DNA of 64,000 nucleotides from Zhenhengia yiwuensis (GCF_014384995.1 NZ_JACRSY010000002.1:62001-126000); one strand, 5' to 3'. Positions 17,157 through 27,105 are shown, counted from the first letter of the stretch. Notes: generated by a model from the letters alone, not told the origin. A program made the numbers and translations.

Positions 17157-19457
17157 ATGGGACACATTATACAGTCACTAAATCAAAATTGGTTTTTTAA
17201 ATTAGGAAGTGAGGATTTAACACAAAGTCCATCAGAAAAGAAGTGTTATGAGAAGGTTAACTTACCTCATAGTGTGACACTTACACCAGCTATATCAAGT
17301 GGAGGCATTAACTATCAGGGGGAATGTGTTTACTATAAAGCTTTAACATTTACAGATGCAGAAAAAAACAAAAAAATTATTTTAGAATTTGACGGGGCTA
17401 TGGGTGTTACAGACGTTTATCTAAACGGTAAATATTTTACAACCCATTATTGTAGCTACTTGCCTTTAGTCATAGATATTACAGAGGAAGTAAAGTTTAA
17501 TGAGGAAAATATTATAGCACTTAAACTAGATAACTCTGACAATGGAGATGTACCACCGGGAACACCTCAGTCTAGTTTAGATTTTACATATGAAGGCGGA
17601 CTTTATAGAGAGGCAAGAATGCATATAGTAGATAAGCTTTATGTAACACATGCTCTTCTAGCAGATGAACAAGCTGGAGGAGGTCTATTTGTATCTTATG
17701 AAGATGTATCGGAAGAATATGCTACTATAAAGATTAAAACGCATATAAAAAATGAAGTAAAAGAAGCTCAAACCTTTAAGCTGATCCATGAGCTCCTAGA
17801 TCAAGAGGGAAACAACGTGCAGACTTTAATAAGTGAGCATAGTCTGAATTTGGATGAAGCAAAGCATTTTGAGCAACATATGGAGGTTAATGCGCCTCAG
17901 CTTTGGAGTATGGAAAGACCCTATTTATATAAGCTTGTTACTTCTATTGTAGAGGGGGAGATATGTTATGATCAGATTACAACAACTATAGGGATTAGAA
18001 CTTTCCAGTTTACAGTAGATAAAGGCCTTTTATTTAATGGTAAGTCAGTAAAGGTACCAGGTGCTAACTATCACCATACAACAGTTTATATAGGGAATGC
18101 TATGCCAGCGAGTTTATTAAGACGTGATGCATTAAAGCTTAGACAAGCAGGCTTTAAAAATATCAGATCACATTACCCGCTTACACCAGCTTTTGTAGAG
18201 GCTTGTGATGAATATGGAATGACTATGATTGTAGGAGCACCAGGCTGGCAATGGTTTAAAGAAGGTATTTTTGAAACTTATGCAAAAGATAATGTGAGAA
18301 AGATGGTGAGATGGCTTAGAAATCATCCAAGTATATTAATATGGGAGCCTCTACTCAATGAAAGTTATATGCCAGAGGCATTTAAAAAAGCTGTGCATGA
18401 CATAGTACATGAAGAGTATTCATATAGGGATTGTTATACTGGCTCAGATGATGATGTAACAGATATTTTGTATAAGAATTTCTTTGATGAAAAAGAACCA
18501 GAAGAAAAATCAGTTTTAAAGAAACCTCTTTGGGTAAGAGAGTATAATGATAGACCCGATGATTGGAATAATCAAGGGTGTGCATGGCGCGTACCAAGAG
18601 GCTGGGGAGAAGGCCCTATGCTGAAAGCAGTAGAGCGTGCTCTTGGACAAGATGCTCAGAGTCAAAGACAAAACTATGTGGATATGGTTAATGATGATGC
18701 AATCTGTGGATACGGCTTATGGCCAGCTATTGAATATAACAGAGGTTATCATGTGGCACCTTGTTGGGGGGGAGTACTGGATTTATACCGTGTACCTAAA
18801 TTTGCATATTACTTCTTTAAAAGTCAGCAAGATAGAGCAGAAAGTGGCGTGATTCTCTTTATTGCCAATTACTGGTCAGAAATTAGTGCAAATGATGTCA
18901 TTGTGTATTCTAATGCAGAGCGTGTACGTCTCTATCATAATGATACTTTTATTGAAGAGATTGGACCAGATGACGTGAAGGTTCAGTATCCACCATTTAC
19001 TTTTAAAAATGTAAGAAACCGCTGTAAAAAGCGTGAACGCTCTGTGATTAAAGTAGAAGCTTTAATAAATGGAGAAGTAGTGGCTACAGAGGTAAGACAG
19101 TCACCAGGTATTCAGAAACAGTTAAAGTTAGAAGCTGACTTTATGGGAATACCACTTAAAGCAGATGGTTCTGATATTGTCATGGTATACTGTAAAGTAT
19201 TAGATGAAGAGGGGAATGTGGTACCATTTACTGCAGACTCCTATCCTATCTTATTTACGGTAGAAGGCGAAGGAGAAATTATAGGAGATGCAAGTATCGG
19301 TGCAAATCCTATTTGTCCAGAAGGTGGTATAGCAACCATAATGGTGCGTTCTACTCAAAAAGCAGGGCCTATTAAAGTTAAAGCAGAACTTTTCTGGAAG
19401 CAACCTATTGCAAAAGGTGTACAAGGCGATAGTCTTATTTTTGAATCCGTGAAATAG
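17157..19457 (+). CDS. Glycoside hydrolase family 2 protein (beta-galactosidase/beta-glucuronidase type)
   Basis: A 766-residue protein with the GH2 layout. A sugar-binding jelly roll occupies about residues 1-180 (LEFDGAMGVTDVYLNGKY), an immunoglobulin-like domain 180-290, a TIM barrel 290-590, and C-terminal beta domains follow. The acid/base is probably E402 in WEPLLNESYMP and the nucleophile E462 in LWVREYNDR. There is no signal peptide, so it acts on imported oligosaccharides in the cytosol. The exact sugar specificity is not readable. AGGAGAAGG precedes the ATG. It has no transporter neighbour. Confidence 0.88.
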   Translation: MGHIIQSLNQNWFFKLGSEDLTQSPSEKKCYEKVNLPHSVTLTPAISSGGINYQGECVYYKALTFTDAEKNKKIILEFDGAMGVTDVYLNGKYFTTHYCSYLPLVIDITEEVKFNEENIIALKLDNSDNGDVPPGTPQSSLDFTYEGGLYREARMHIVDKLYVTHALLADEQAGGGLFVSYEDVSEEYATIKIKTHIKNEVKEAQTFKLIHELLDQEGNNVQTLISEHSLNLDEAKHFEQHMEVNAPQLWSMERPYLYKLVTSIVEGEICYDQITTTIGIRTFQFTVDKGLLFNGKSVKVPGANYHHTTVYIGNAMPASLLRRDALKLRQAGFKNIRSHYPLTPAFVEACDEYGMTMIVGAPGWQWFKEGIFETYAKDNVRKMVRWLRNHPSILIWEPLLNESYMPEAFKKAVHDIVHEEYSYRDCYTGSDDDVTDILYKNFFDEKEPEEKSVLKKPLWVREYNDRPDDWNNQGCAWRVPRGWGEGPMLKAVERALGQDAQSQRQNYVDMVNDDAICGYGLWPAIEYNRGYHVAPCWGGVLDLYRVPKFAYYFFKSQQDRAESGVILFIANYWSEISANDVIVYSNAERVRLYHNDTFIEEIGPDDVKVQYPPFTFKNVRNRCKKRERSVIKVEALINGEVVATEVRQSPGIQKQLKLEADFMGIPLKADGSDIVMVYCKVLDEEGNVVPFTADSYPILFTVEGEGEIIGDASIGANPICPEGGIATIMVRSTQKAGPIKVKAELFWKQPIAKGVQGDSLIFESVK

Positions 19458-19527
19458 TTATTTTTTTAGCTCCTTCTGAATATATATAGTACAAGCATGG
19501 GCTATAGAATTGAGGAGGAGGAGCAGT

Positions 19528-22059
19528 ATGGAAAGGTACGATAGAGATTACGGGCGTAGCAGAAACTATAGAAGTAACAACAGGGGAAGAACGAGAGGAA
19601 GAAATAGAGGCTATAACAGCCGACATACAAATCAGTCAGGTGGAGGCGGTTTTACTTTCATTATGCTACTTTTAATGATTGTAGCAGGTGCCTATTTTCT
19701 GAGTGGTGAGGAAGGTAAAGATACTTTTAATGAGTGGATTGGTAAGGCAAAGGTAGCTGTAAGTGAATTTATAACACCTACCGAGGAGGTAGCGGCAACA
19801 CCACTTCCAAGTGATATGACGCCTTGTACAAAGGCTAATATTGCTAAAATCGTAGCTTATACTTTCTTAGAAGGCGAAACCATTGAAGACACAACTGGTG
19901 AGGACAAGTTGTGGTACAGCAAATACTATGAGTATCTTAAGAAAGACCCTAAATTTGCTTCTTTTGATGAAGCAGAAGCAATGGAGGTTATGACGTATAA
20001 TGAAGCAAAGCAGTTTTTCTCTGATTTACTAGGTGATGGTGTAGGTGTAGAGGTGGCATCAGATAGAGAAGTAGGAAATGAGCCGCTCACTTTAAAAGAA
20101 TTTCTAAAAGGTTTTGAACAGGCACTTGAACATGCCGGTAAAAAAGACTTATTAAAATATGAAGAGCTGAGTATTTTAGCGACTACAAGTACCCATGAGG
20201 CTGTAGGGCCTTGGCAGGTGCTTACAGATAAAGGGGTCTATGGTTTTGAAGGGTTGATTTTAGATCCTTTTATAGGTTATACCCTTCAAGCTGTTGTAAA
20301 AGGTGATGAAATACTAGGTATTGTAGATACATTAAGTTTAGAGGGCAAGATAGGAGAATGCTACATAGAGTCTGTAGGCTCTGGTCAGGCTACTGTAAAG
20401 GTAGGAGACTATACTTTGACTTATGAGAATCAAGTGGTAACAGAAAATGAAGTAGGCAAAATTTGTAATGTTGTCTTACAAGACCATGCTATTGTAAGAT
20501 GTGAAATCGTTAAAGAAGATGATACAGATACACTTTTACGTATGACAGAGAGCTATGTAGAGTTTGAAAAGGGAGGATGCCTCCCTTTTGCTCAGTTAGC
20601 AGTTTACGATGGAACAGGTCAAGATTTTTATAAAAATACAAGCCAACTTTTTTCAGGAATAAAGGTTACTTATACTATGCAGGATGGTATGGTGCAGACT
20701 ATTAAAGTCGTAGATGATCATCTCGCTAATAGTATTAGAGTACTCATTTCAGAAGATGGTATAGGTACTTATAGCCATGACCAAGTTATAGTAGGCAGTG
20801 ATGCGGATTATACCCTTATTTATGGAGATCAAGTGAAAGGTTTTTTGGCAGGGCAAGTTTTTAATGCAGATGAGTTTGCCTGGGAAATAGGGAAAAATAA
20901 AGTAACGCTTATTGCCAGTGAAGAGAAAAGCTTAGAAATGCAGGGCATTACAAGACAGGACCAACATCCTCTTTATAAGGGACAACTTGAGATTTATAAG
21001 GAAGAAGAAGGGTATACAGTTGTTAATAGTTTAAATTTAGAAGATTATCTAGCAGCAGTTATTCCGAGTGAAATGCCTACAGATTATGGTTTAGAAGCTG
21101 TAAAAGCTCAGGCTATTGCGGCAAGGAGTTTTGCAAAGTCACATCAGAAATCTAACAAGTATATAAAATATGGTGCACAACTAGATGATACAGTTTCTAC
21201 ACAAGTTTATAATAATGTACCAGCTAATGCTATTTCCTATGAGGCAGCTAAGTCTACGGAAGGCGAGGTTATGGTATTTAATGACCGGATTATTAGTGGG
21301 AATTTCTTCTCTACCTCTTGCGGTTATACAGCCAATCATGGAGAGACATGGGCAGTGGGGGAAATCTTTCCGAATAATACACCTAGTTATTTAGTAGCAA
21401 GGCAGCAGTATATAGGTGAAAGAGCTGTGAATGATATGACAGACGAAAAAGAAGCCTATAAATTCCTGACCAAATCTGCAAAGGAAATAGATGCTTTTGA
21501 TAAAGATTCACCTTGGTTTAGATGGCAACTTACCTTAGATGCAGCAGAACTTGAACATGTTGTGAATTCTAATCTTTATAATTTAACTACACATTATGCC
21601 AATATGGTGAAAGTTAAAGATGGCGATAAATGGGTCATTGGAGAAATCAACAATATGGGCAAGGTGAAAGATATTCAGATTACAAAACGCGGTGAAGGCG
21701 GTAACATTATGGAGCTTATTGTAGTAGGAGAAGAGTGTACCATTAAAGTAGGTACAGAATATCTTATTAGGATGCTCTTTGCACCAATTCAGAAAGATAG
21801 TACAAAAGATCCTATTGTCATTGTAAGACAAGATGGCAGTGAAATTCAGAATATGGCCCTCCTACCAAGTGCCTTCTTCAGCCCAGATATTCGTTACGAT
21901 GATAAAGGCTTGATTAGCAAGGTGACCTTCTACGGTGGTGGCTACGGCCACGGCGTAGGTATGAGTCAGAATGGTGCCAAAGGCATGGCAAGTCGTGGTT
22001 ATACCTGTAAAGAGATATTACGACACTACTATAGTGGGGTAGAGATTAAGAAGATGTAG
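19528..22059 (+). CDS. SpoIID/LytB-domain cell-wall protein
   Basis: An 843-residue protein with an Arg/Gly/Asn-rich cytoplasmic head (residues 1-40) and one membrane helix at about 42-58, leaving the rest outside. The region 60-480 is unassigned and includes small beta repeats. From about 490 comes the SpoIID domain: LNLEDYLAAVIPSEMP, EAVKAQAIAARSFAKSH, and at the end GGGYGHGVGMSQNGAKGMA. SpoIID is a lytic transglycosylase that works on denuded glycan during engulfment; this protein is far longer than SpoIID (about 340), so it is a relative rather than SpoIID itself. The start at 19528 is set by GAGGAGGAG; a TTG at 19510 lies before that site. Confidence 0.85.
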   Translation: MERYDRDYGRSRNYRSNNRGRTRGRNRGYNSRHTNQSGGGGFTFIMLLLMIVAGAYFLSGEEGKDTFNEWIGKAKVAVSEFITPTEEVAATPLPSDMTPCTKANIAKIVAYTFLEGETIEDTTGEDKLWYSKYYEYLKKDPKFASFDEAEAMEVMTYNEAKQFFSDLLGDGVGVEVASDREVGNEPLTLKEFLKGFEQALEHAGKKDLLKYEELSILATTSTHEAVGPWQVLTDKGVYGFEGLILDPFIGYTLQAVVKGDEILGIVDTLSLEGKIGECYIESVGSGQATVKVGDYTLTYENQVVTENEVGKICNVVLQDHAIVRCEIVKEDDTDTLLRMTESYVEFEKGGCLPFAQLAVYDGTGQDFYKNTSQLFSGIKVTYTMQDGMVQTIKVVDDHLANSIRVLISEDGIGTYSHDQVIVGSDADYTLIYGDQVKGFLAGQVFNADEFAWEIGKNKVTLIASEEKSLEMQGITRQDQHPLYKGQLEIYKEEEGYTVVNSLNLEDYLAAVIPSEMPTDYGLEAVKAQAIAARSFAKSHQKSNKYIKYGAQLDDTVSTQVYNNVPANAISYEAAKSTEGEVMVFNDRIISGNFFSTSCGYTANHGETWAVGEIFPNNTPSYLVARQQYIGERAVNDMTDEKEAYKFLTKSAKEIDAFDKDSPWFRWQLTLDAAELEHVVNSNLYNLTTHYANMVKVKDGDKWVIGEINNMGKVKDIQITKRGEGGNIMELIVVGEECTIKVGTEYLIRMLFAPIQKDSTKDPIVIVRQDGSEIQNMALLPSAFFSPDIRYDDKGLISKVTFYGGGYGHGVGMSQNGAKGMASRGYTCKEILRHYYSGVEIKKM

Positions 22060-22120
22060 AAAAGTTAAGTGGTAATTGAATTTTATCTGACTTTAGGTGA
22101 TACCACGGATGTATAGAGTT

Positions 22121-22158
22121 CGCCCTAAGCATATGTATAGATGCTTAGGGCGTTTTTT
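22121..22158 (+). terminator. Strong terminator after the SpoIID-like gene
   Basis: A perfect 12-bp stem (22121-22132 with 22141-22152), eight-base loop, then six T residues. Confidence 0.92.
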
Positions 22159-22189
22159 ATTTCATATTTTTAGAATCTAAAGGAGGATA

Positions 22190-22351
22190 AAAGATATAAT
22201 TTTAAAGTCTAAGAATAACCCAAGTTTGCTTCCAGCCGATGAGTGGTTATTAGAGCGAATCAAGCAAACTATGAGAGGGAAAGGAGCTTGTGGACTTTTG
22301 TGTTTTGTAAAGAGGGCTTCATTAAGCTTGAAAGATGGGTATATACTATAA
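22190..22351 (+). pseudogene. Possible short gene or remnant without a normal start codon
   Basis: An AGGAGG site at 22181-22186 is followed by an open frame of 53 codons, but only ATA (22196) or ATT (22199) stand at a usable distance. The frame reads SLLPADEWLLERIKQTMRGK in its middle, which looks protein-like. It may be a decayed gene or a small gene with a rare start. I do not recognise it. The rest of the 22160-22458 gap is AT-rich and empty. Confidence 0.25.
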
Positions 22352-22458
22352 ATAAAGATAGTACAAGAGCATAAGTATATATCTATGGATATAAATATAA
22401 GCATGATGAAGTTTATGAAAAGCATTATATAATAGAAATATAAGAAGGGGTGTAGGAG

Positions 22459-23604
22459 ATGAAAATAGTTGTAGCAATGGATTCACTCAAAGGAAGTCTG
22501 ACTTCTATTGAAGCAGGTGAAGCGATTCGAAAGGGGATTTTAAATGTAGATGCATCAGCCAAGGTAGTGGTGAAGCCTTTAGCAGATGGGGGGGAAGGAA
22601 CAACCGAGGCACTAGTAAGTGGAATGGGGGGCGTACTATGCACACAGCGGGTTACAGGGCCTATTGGCCTAGCGGTAGAAGCTACATATGGAATCCTACC
22701 GGATCAAAATATGGCAGTTATAGAAATGGCACAGGCAGCAGGTCTTCCTAGTGTGCCAAAAGAAAAACGTAATCCACTTTATACAACCACTTATGGTGTT
22801 GGAGAAATGATTAAAGCTTGTATAGAAAAAGGATGTAGAAAATTTATAGTAGGTATTGGCGGCAGTGCGACCAATGATGCGGGGATTGGCATGCTTAAGG
22901 CATTAGGGTATCGATTTCTAGATAGTAAGGGACAAGATGTTGGAGAGGGTGGTCAGGTCCTTGAAAAGGTACATCACATTGATGAAACCAATGTTTTAGC
23001 AGAGCTTAAAGTGTGTGAATTCCAAGTCGCTTGTGATGTGAATAATCCTTTATATGGCCCCAATGGAGCAGCTTTCATTTATGGCCCACAAAAAGGGGCA
23101 ACGCCAGAAATTGTAGCGCATTTAGATGCGGGACTTAAGCATTTTGCCAAAGTAACAAGTGACTTTTTTGGTGAGGACTTCTCACAAGTAGAAGGGGCAG
23201 GCGCAGCAGGTGGGTTAGGCTTTGGTTTTATGGCCTTTTTAGGCGGAAAGTTGGAATCCGGTATACAAATCATCTTAAAGGAAACCCAGTTAGAAGAAGC
23301 TATAAAGGATGCAGATCTTGTTATAACAGGAGAAGGTAGGCTTGATGATCAAACGGCTATGGGAAAGGCACCTATAGGTGTTGCAAAATTAGCTAAAAAA
23401 TATAACTTACCTGTAATAGGTCTGGCAGGTGCTCTTGCACAAGAAGCTAAGAAATGTAATGAAGAAGGTATAGATGCCTATTTTTCTATTATCAATAGTG
23501 CTATGAGTTTAGAAGAAGCTATGAACAGGGAAAATGCTTTAAAGAATATGACGCAGACAACCGAGCAGATTTTTAGGTTGGTTAGTATCTGCAAGAGAGG
23601 ATAA
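22459..23604 (+). CDS. glxK: Glycerate kinase (GlxK/GarK family)
   Basis: A 381-residue cytosolic kinase that phosphorylates D-glycerate with ATP (2-phosphoglycerate in GarK-type enzymes). The start MKIVVAMDSLKGSLTSIEAG, the glycine-rich KPLADGGEGTTEAL, FIVGIGGSATNDAGIGML, and GEGRLDDQTAMGKAPIGVA are hallmark segments of the family. Length is standard. GTAGGAG precedes the ATG. It lies alone between the SpoIID-like and GH31 genes, so its pathway partner (for example tartronate or glycerate supply) is not visible here. Confidence 0.93.
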   Translation: MKIVVAMDSLKGSLTSIEAGEAIRKGILNVDASAKVVVKPLADGGEGTTEALVSGMGGVLCTQRVTGPIGLAVEATYGILPDQNMAVIEMAQAAGLPSVPKEKRNPLYTTTYGVGEMIKACIEKGCRKFIVGIGGSATNDAGIGMLKALGYRFLDSKGQDVGEGGQVLEKVHHIDETNVLAELKVCEFQVACDVNNPLYGPNGAAFIYGPQKGATPEIVAHLDAGLKHFAKVTSDFFGEDFSQVEGAGAAGGLGFGFMAFLGGKLESGIQIILKETQLEEAIKDADLVITGEGRLDDQTAMGKAPIGVAKLAKKYNLPVIGLAGALAQEAKKCNEEGIDAYFSIINSAMSLEEAMNRENALKNMTQTTEQIFRLVSICKRG

Positions 23605-23912
23605 TAAGAGACTAAGAATATCAGGAGAATCTATAAAAAATTTATCCGAATTTTGGATTATAGTGTTAGCATGGGTATTCAGTCTGCAAGTCCTTTATGC
23701 AAATTCAGGGCATACTCACTGAGAAGGAACCATGGCGGGAGAGATTTTAGCTGTTGATGAAGAGACATCTTTCAATAAAAAGCTTAAATAAAATGTATAA
23801 ATTTTTATAAAAAACAACATAAGTACAAAATCTTCCCACATAAAGACATAGACTCTTATGACTTAAATGGCTATAATACTCATCATATCTTATAATGAGG
23901 AGAATTTTAAAG

Positions 23913-25448
23913 ATGGCATATAAGACATACATTTTTGAGATGAAACAAGATGAATATTGGTATGGACCAGAAGTAAATAGCTGGGTGATGTATCCTTTAC
24001 ATAGAGGATCAACCTATGAGGTAGATGTAAATCATTACAAGGGTGTAAATCAAGTAAATCCTTTACTTGTTTCAAGTAAAGGGCGTGCTATTTGGTGTGA
24101 AGAAGGATTTAAATTAAAAGTAGCAGAGGGTAAAATTGAAATCCAAAGTTATAAGGGAGAAGTACAGCTTTATGAGTTTGGGACAACTTTAAAAGAGGCC
24201 TTTAAAGGAATAGCACAAAAGTGTTTTGCAGGTAACGGTATTGTGTCACCAAAAGACTTTTTTGTAAAGCCTCAATATAATACATGGATTGAGCTCATTT
24301 ACAATCAAAACCAAGAAGATATTTTAAAATATGCTACAAGCATTGTTGAGCAAAATATGCCTGTAGGTATTATCATGATTGATGATAGCTGGAGTGAGTA
24401 CTATGGAAGATGGCGTTTTAATGGTGCTAGATTCCCTAATCCTAAAGCGATGGTAGACCGTTTACATGAACTTGGATTTGAAGTTATGCTTTGGTGTTGT
24501 CCATTTATTTCACCAGATAGCTTAGAATTTAGACAGTTAAGAGATAAGGGGTATCTTGTGAAAAATACAAAAGGGGAGGTATCGCTTAAAGAATGGTGGA
24601 ATGGCTATTCAGGCGTTCTTGATTTAAGTCATCCAGGAGCAGTAGCTTGGATGAAGGAACAATGTCAATATTTAATGGATACTTATGGCATAGATGGTTT
24701 TAAATTTGATGCTGGAGATGCTATGTATTATTCAGATGAAGATGTAACTTATGGCAATGTAGATGCTAATAAGCAATGTGAGTTATGGGCACAGTTTGGC
24801 TTAGAGTATCCCTATAATGAATACCGTGCGTGTTATAAAATGGCAGGTACACATCTTGTGCAACGTTTAGCAGATAAGAGTCATAGCTGGAATAGTAATG
24901 GTTTATCTTCACTTATTCCAAATCAGCTTACACAAGGGATATTAGGTTATGCTTATACTTGCCCTGATATGATAGGGGGAGGTAGCTACACAGACTTCTT
25001 AGATGGAAGTAAGAATCTAGACCAAGAACTTTTTGTAAGATACGCACAGTGTGCAGCACTTATGCCAATGCTCCAATTCTCAGCAGCACCATGGAGAGTA
25101 CTTAGCCAAGAAAAGTTTGAAGCTTGCAAGGCAGCAGCTTGGTTACATGTTAAATACGCAGACTATATTTATGCGTTAGCTACAGAGGCAAGCAAAAGCG
25201 TAGAGCCTATTGTAAGATACATGTCTTATGAATTCCCAGAAGAAGGATTAGAACTTATCATCGACCAATTTATGTTAGGAACTCAATATTTAGTAGCACC
25301 AGTGTTAGAAAAAGGGGCTACAGCTAGAGAAGTTTCTTTCCCAACAGGCAAATGGTTAGGTGATGATGGCGTAGTGGTAGAAGGACCTTGCAGAATAACT
25401 GTAGACGTACCATTAGATAGATTACCTATTTTTGAAAGGATGCATTAA
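23913..25448 (+). CDS. Glycoside hydrolase family 31 protein (alpha-glycosidase type)
   Basis: A 511-residue protein. After an N-terminal beta domain of about 125 residues comes the GH31 barrel: IIMIDDSWSEYYGRWRFN, FEVMLWCCPFISPDS, and the nucleophile motif GFKFDAGDAMYY with D266 as the likely nucleophile. The later GLSSLIPNQLTQGILGY and CPDMIGGGSYTDF segments resemble the MYORG-like branch of the family. I could not identify the acid/base aspartate by eye. No signal peptide; cytosolic. It probably cleaves alpha-linked galactosides, xylosides or glucosides. The ATG at 23913 follows GAGGAG by about 10 bases; the earlier ATG at 23895 overlaps that site. The 23605-23912 gap holds a TATAAT at 23872-23877 and no clear gene. 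Confidence 0.85.
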   Translation: MAYKTYIFEMKQDEYWYGPEVNSWVMYPLHRGSTYEVDVNHYKGVNQVNPLLVSSKGRAIWCEEGFKLKVAEGKIEIQSYKGEVQLYEFGTTLKEAFKGIAQKCFAGNGIVSPKDFFVKPQYNTWIELIYNQNQEDILKYATSIVEQNMPVGIIMIDDSWSEYYGRWRFNGARFPNPKAMVDRLHELGFEVMLWCCPFISPDSLEFRQLRDKGYLVKNTKGEVSLKEWWNGYSGVLDLSHPGAVAWMKEQCQYLMDTYGIDGFKFDAGDAMYYSDEDVTYGNVDANKQCELWAQFGLEYPYNEYRACYKMAGTHLVQRLADKSHSWNSNGLSSLIPNQLTQGILGYAYTCPDMIGGGSYTDFLDGSKNLDQELFVRYAQCAALMPMLQFSAAPWRVLSQEKFEACKAAAWLHVKYADYIYALATEASKSVEPIVRYMSYEFPEEGLELIIDQFMLGTQYLVAPVLEKGATAREVSFPTGKWLGDDGVVVEGPCRITVDVPLDRLPIFERMH

Positions 25449-25462
25449 AAAAGATACTACAT

Positions 25463-25514
25463 ATAAGAAAAAGACCTGATACACCATGAAGATGCTATCA
25501 GGTCTTTTTCTTAT
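25463..25514. terminator. Bidirectional terminator, 19-bp perfect stem
   Basis: 25463-25481 is fully complementary to 25496-25514 with a 14-base loop. A- and T-runs inside the stem serve the convergent GH31 and coat-protein genes. Confidence 0.9.
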
Positions 25515-25519
25515 TTTAC

Positions 25520-25978
25520 TTAAGACATGCCATTTGTACTTTTATATTTATAAATCATTTCAGCATGATTTTGTTCATCTGTTTGAATGTGATTTAAAGC
25601 TTCACGCACATTAGTGGATGCAAATTGAAATAAGTCATTATTATAAGCAGATGAAACATATTTTTCGGTAGCAATACAGTCCGTACAGAGGAATTTGTCA
25701 TGTTCTTTATCTGCTGCATTACAGGTAGTATCATAGGTTGCTTGAGGGGAATATTGAGATGCGTTTAGACGTTCATAGTTAATGCTACTTGTTTCATTGT
25801 TAAGGATTTGAGAGAGTGCATTAAAGTGATCTTGTTCATTGGTTTTAAGTCTATTAAATAGATTTTTAAGTTCTTGGTCCTTAGCAGCTTCGGCATAATA
25901 ATTGTATTTATCAATACAAAGTTTTTCTTGATCTTGTAAATCTTTAATGAGCGATTCTTCTTTTTGAGTTAATGCCAT
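25520..25978 (-). CDS. CotF-like spore coat protein (ferritin-like fold)
   Basis: A 152-residue helical protein of the Coat_F family. It has KYNYYAEAAKDQELKNLFNR followed by TNEQDHFNAL in the first half and IATEKYVSSAYNNDL with TDEQNHAEMIYKY in the second. These paired helices with E..H motifs resemble a four-helix bundle. Such proteins are packed in the coat of clostridial and bacillus spores. AGGAGG stands 8 bases before the ATG. It is monocistronic, convergent with the GH31 gene. I could not find a clear sporulation-sigma promoter. Confidence 0.8.
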   Translation of the reverse strand: MALTQKEESLIKDLQDQEKLCIDKYNYYAEAAKDQELKNLFNRLKTNEQDHFNALSQILNNETSSINYERLNASQYSPQATYDTTCNAADKEHDKFLCTDCIATEKYVSSAYNNDLFQFASTNVREALNHIQTDEQNHAEMIYKYKSTNGMS

Positions 25979-26070
25979 AGTAAATAGCCTCCTTTATTTA
26001 AAAACGTATAGGGTTATTATTTATAAAAAAAGATAAAATATACCTATTAAGAGGCTATATAATGATTTGA

Positions 26071-26922
26071 TTACAATACACAAACTTGTGCATATTTTTT
26101 TGGAGACATGCCTACAGCTTTATTAAAGGTTTTAACAAAGTTACTATAATCATTGTAGCCACATCGGATACAAACTTCATTGACATTTAATCCTTCAGCG
26201 AGAAGTGACTTGGCAATACTGATTCTTCTTGCCGTAATATATTTATTAATAGTCATACCTGTAGCGGATTTAAACATACGGCAGATGTAAGAACTGCTGA
26301 GGAAGAAGTGATTAGCTAAATCTTCAATGGTAAGCATTTCATAGATGTTTTGGTTAATGTATAGGAGGATTTCATCCACTTGTTTATTAGGTTTTAAGGC
26401 TAGGCTACTTTCAGTTGTAGCCTGATAAGCGGCATTAAGAAGCAGCATAAGTTGAATAAAGGTGGCACGTTCGGCTAAATCCTGGCCATATCCCTCAGTA
26501 GAAGTAATCTTTTTGGTGTAGTAGAGGAATTGATTTTGCTGTTCTTTAGTTAGTGAAAGCTTATGAGAAAAACCTAAAGTACGTTTTGTAAAACATTCGC
26601 TTAAATCTGTATGGGTGGATGAGAGCTGTTTAAGAAAATCAGGGTGTATGGCTATTACGATTCTTTCATGGATTTCGGAATCAATTTGGGTTAAGTAATG
26701 GCTTTCATATTGATTCATCACAAATACATCACCGGGCTGAATGGTATAGAATTGATTATCAATAAGAAATTGCTTGCCACCAGAAATAGAATAATAGATT
26801 TCATAACAGTCATGAATATGCATATTCATGGCTTTTTCTTCTTTGTAGAGATGTGCAATTGAAAAGTACTTTTGCTGAATACAATTTTCCATAGCAAGTT
26901 TGCATGAAGATAGTTCTTCCAT
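26071..26922 (-). CDS. AraC-family transcriptional regulator
   Basis: A 283-residue regulator. Residues 1-150 form a cupin-like sensor domain (HDCYEIYYSISGGKQFLIDN, PGDVFVMNQYESHY). Residues about 180-280 hold the double helix-turn-helix (LTIEDLANHFFLSSSYICRMFK and NVNEVCIRCGYNDYSNFVKTFNKAVGMSP). It is divergent from kduI across 183 bases, so it probably controls the kdu genes in response to a uronate or pectin derivative (inference). AGGAGG precedes the ATG. Confidence 0.9.
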   Translation of the reverse strand: MEELSSCKLAMENCIQQKYFSIAHLYKEEKAMNMHIHDCYEIYYSISGGKQFLIDNQFYTIQPGDVFVMNQYESHYLTQIDSEIHERIVIAIHPDFLKQLSSTHTDLSECFTKRTLGFSHKLSLTKEQQNQFLYYTKKITSTEGYGQDLAERATFIQLMLLLNAAYQATTESSLALKPNKQVDEILLYINQNIYEMLTIEDLANHFFLSSSYICRMFKSATGMTINKYITARRISIAKSLLAEGLNVNEVCIRCGYNDYSNFVKTFNKAVGMSPKKYAQVCVL

Positions 26923-26964
26923 AGAAATCCTCCTTATTGCTGAAAATGTAGAATTGTTTAATTT

Positions 26965-26993
26965 ATTATAAAGGAATAAAAATATAACATCAA
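26965..26993 (-). promoter_or_regulatory. Promoter of the AraC regulator
   Basis: On the minus strand TTGATG (26993-26988), 17 bases, TATAAT (26970-26965). It lies in the shared region with the divergent kduI gene. Confidence 0.75.
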
Positions 26994-27105
26994 GTAAAAG
27001 AGTTCAAAATTTGCCACATTTCTAATCGTAAATACCAAGAAATTGAGATTATAGTATGTTAGACTTAAGAAAGAACAATAACTTTATGAGAAAGGAAACG
27101 ATAAA

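Noticed and set aside
22177..22425. 82-codon minus-strand frame in the gap before glycerate kinase
   Set aside because: Low-complexity Ile/Phe/Ser composition from AT-rich DNA and no ribosome site.
25979..26070. Sigma-E/G/K promoter for the CotF-like gene
   Set aside because: CTATACGTTT resembles a sigma-E -10 but no matching -35 was found at the right distance.
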